Of a stretch of 11,322 bases of DNA, positions 11,260 to 11,322 are shown one piece after another. This stretch comes from CAYPZL01 sp964415045 (GTDB taxonomy: Bacteria; Planctomycetota; Phycisphaerae; Sedimentisphaerales; Anaerobacaceae). Made by a program: the position numbers and the translations under genes. The stretch covers positions 1-11,322 of the forward strand of contig CAYPZL010000180.1 in assembly GCA_964415045.1 (NCBI GenBank). The letters are read 5' to 3'. Below the pieces are notes generated by a model that was not told where the DNA came from, did no database searches, and was given only the letters and a program-made list of their open reading frames with translations. Every line of letters begins with the position of its first letter. Position 1 is the stretch's first letter.

Positions 11260-11275
11260 TTAAGTAATTACTCAA
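11260..11275. promoter_or_regulatory. AT-rich palindrome, operator candidate
   Basis: TTAAGTAATTACTCAA is a 16-nt palindrome with one mismatched pair, including a perfect 10-nt AGTAATTACT. It sits in the most AT-rich stretch of the right end. It may serve a transcription unit beyond the window. Confidence 0.3.
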
Positions 11276-11322
11276 GTTGACTGACTTTTTCGATTGGTCT
11301 GGGGCGTGGGGAACAGGATTGA

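Larger units (their letters stand above)
10879..11322. other. Intergenic region upstream of the four-gene operon
   Basis: 444 bp to the window edge without a convincing gene; the short minus-strand frames here open on TTG codons and show no family. It holds the operon promoter and ribosome site, an interrupted dyad (11015-11040), a 6-bp inverted repeat TGCGAA/TTCGCA (11089-11114), a long imperfect hairpin (11187-11253) and an AT-rich palindrome (11260-11275). Confidence 0.6.

Noticed and set aside
11063..11275. 70- and 62-codon minus-strand frames at the right end
   Set aside because: They open on TTG codons, lack ribosome sites and overlap inverted repeats; no family recognised.

Overview
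The window looks like a chromosomal piece of a GC-rich, polysaccharide-degrading planctomycete-type bacterium (Planctomycetota, perhaps Phycisphaerae/Sedimentisphaerales; related Verrucomicrobiota or Lentisphaerota cannot be excluded). The clues are two Tat-exported Cys-type sulfatases, a DUF1080 lipoprotein, a ThuA lipoprotein, a Tat-exported Gfo/Idh/MocA protein and a secreted multi-module carbohydrate-binding-like protein. No rRNA, tRNA, CRISPR array, transposase or phage gene was seen.

Layout. (1) 1-3760, minus strand: a sulfatase operon read right to left. It has a sigma70-like promoter (3732-3760), a ~180-nt leader holding a palindromic repeat and a 25-codon upstream ORF, sulfatase B (start 3542), sulfatase A (start 2001, coupled by an ATGA overlap), and an open frame that starts at 127 inside a second copy of the leader repeat and runs off the left edge. 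(2) 3761-4150: divergent control region with a plus-strand promoter (3839-3867), a perfect 14-nt palindrome near the predicted start of transcription, and an attenuator-like hairpin. (3) 4151-6784, plus strand: an 877-residue secreted protein with a duplicated two-module unit and a C-terminal CBM9-like domain. (4) 6808-6846: a bidirectional terminator between convergent units. (5) 6919-10966, minus strand: a four-gene operon with its own promoter: Tat Gfo/Idh/MocA oxidoreductase, DUF1080 lipoprotein, ThuA lipoprotein, Tat aldo/keto-reductase-like protein. (6) 10967-11322: no convincing gene, but several inverted repeats.

How the parts may work together (inference). The four-gene operon combines the families known from 3-keto-glycoside metabolism: a Gfo/Idh/MocA dehydrogenase, a DUF1080 hydrolase/lyase and ThuA. 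Here every member carries an export or lipoprotein signal, which suggests oxidative cleavage of glycosides outside the cytoplasm. The neighbouring sulfatases would remove sulfate from the same or a similar glycan. The C-terminal beta module of sulfatase A resembles the repeated module of the 877-residue protein, so the two units may share a ligand.

The observations most worth a second look are this shared module, the all-exported keto-glycoside operon, and an intergenic repeat whose hairpin core changes sequence between copies but stays self-complementary.
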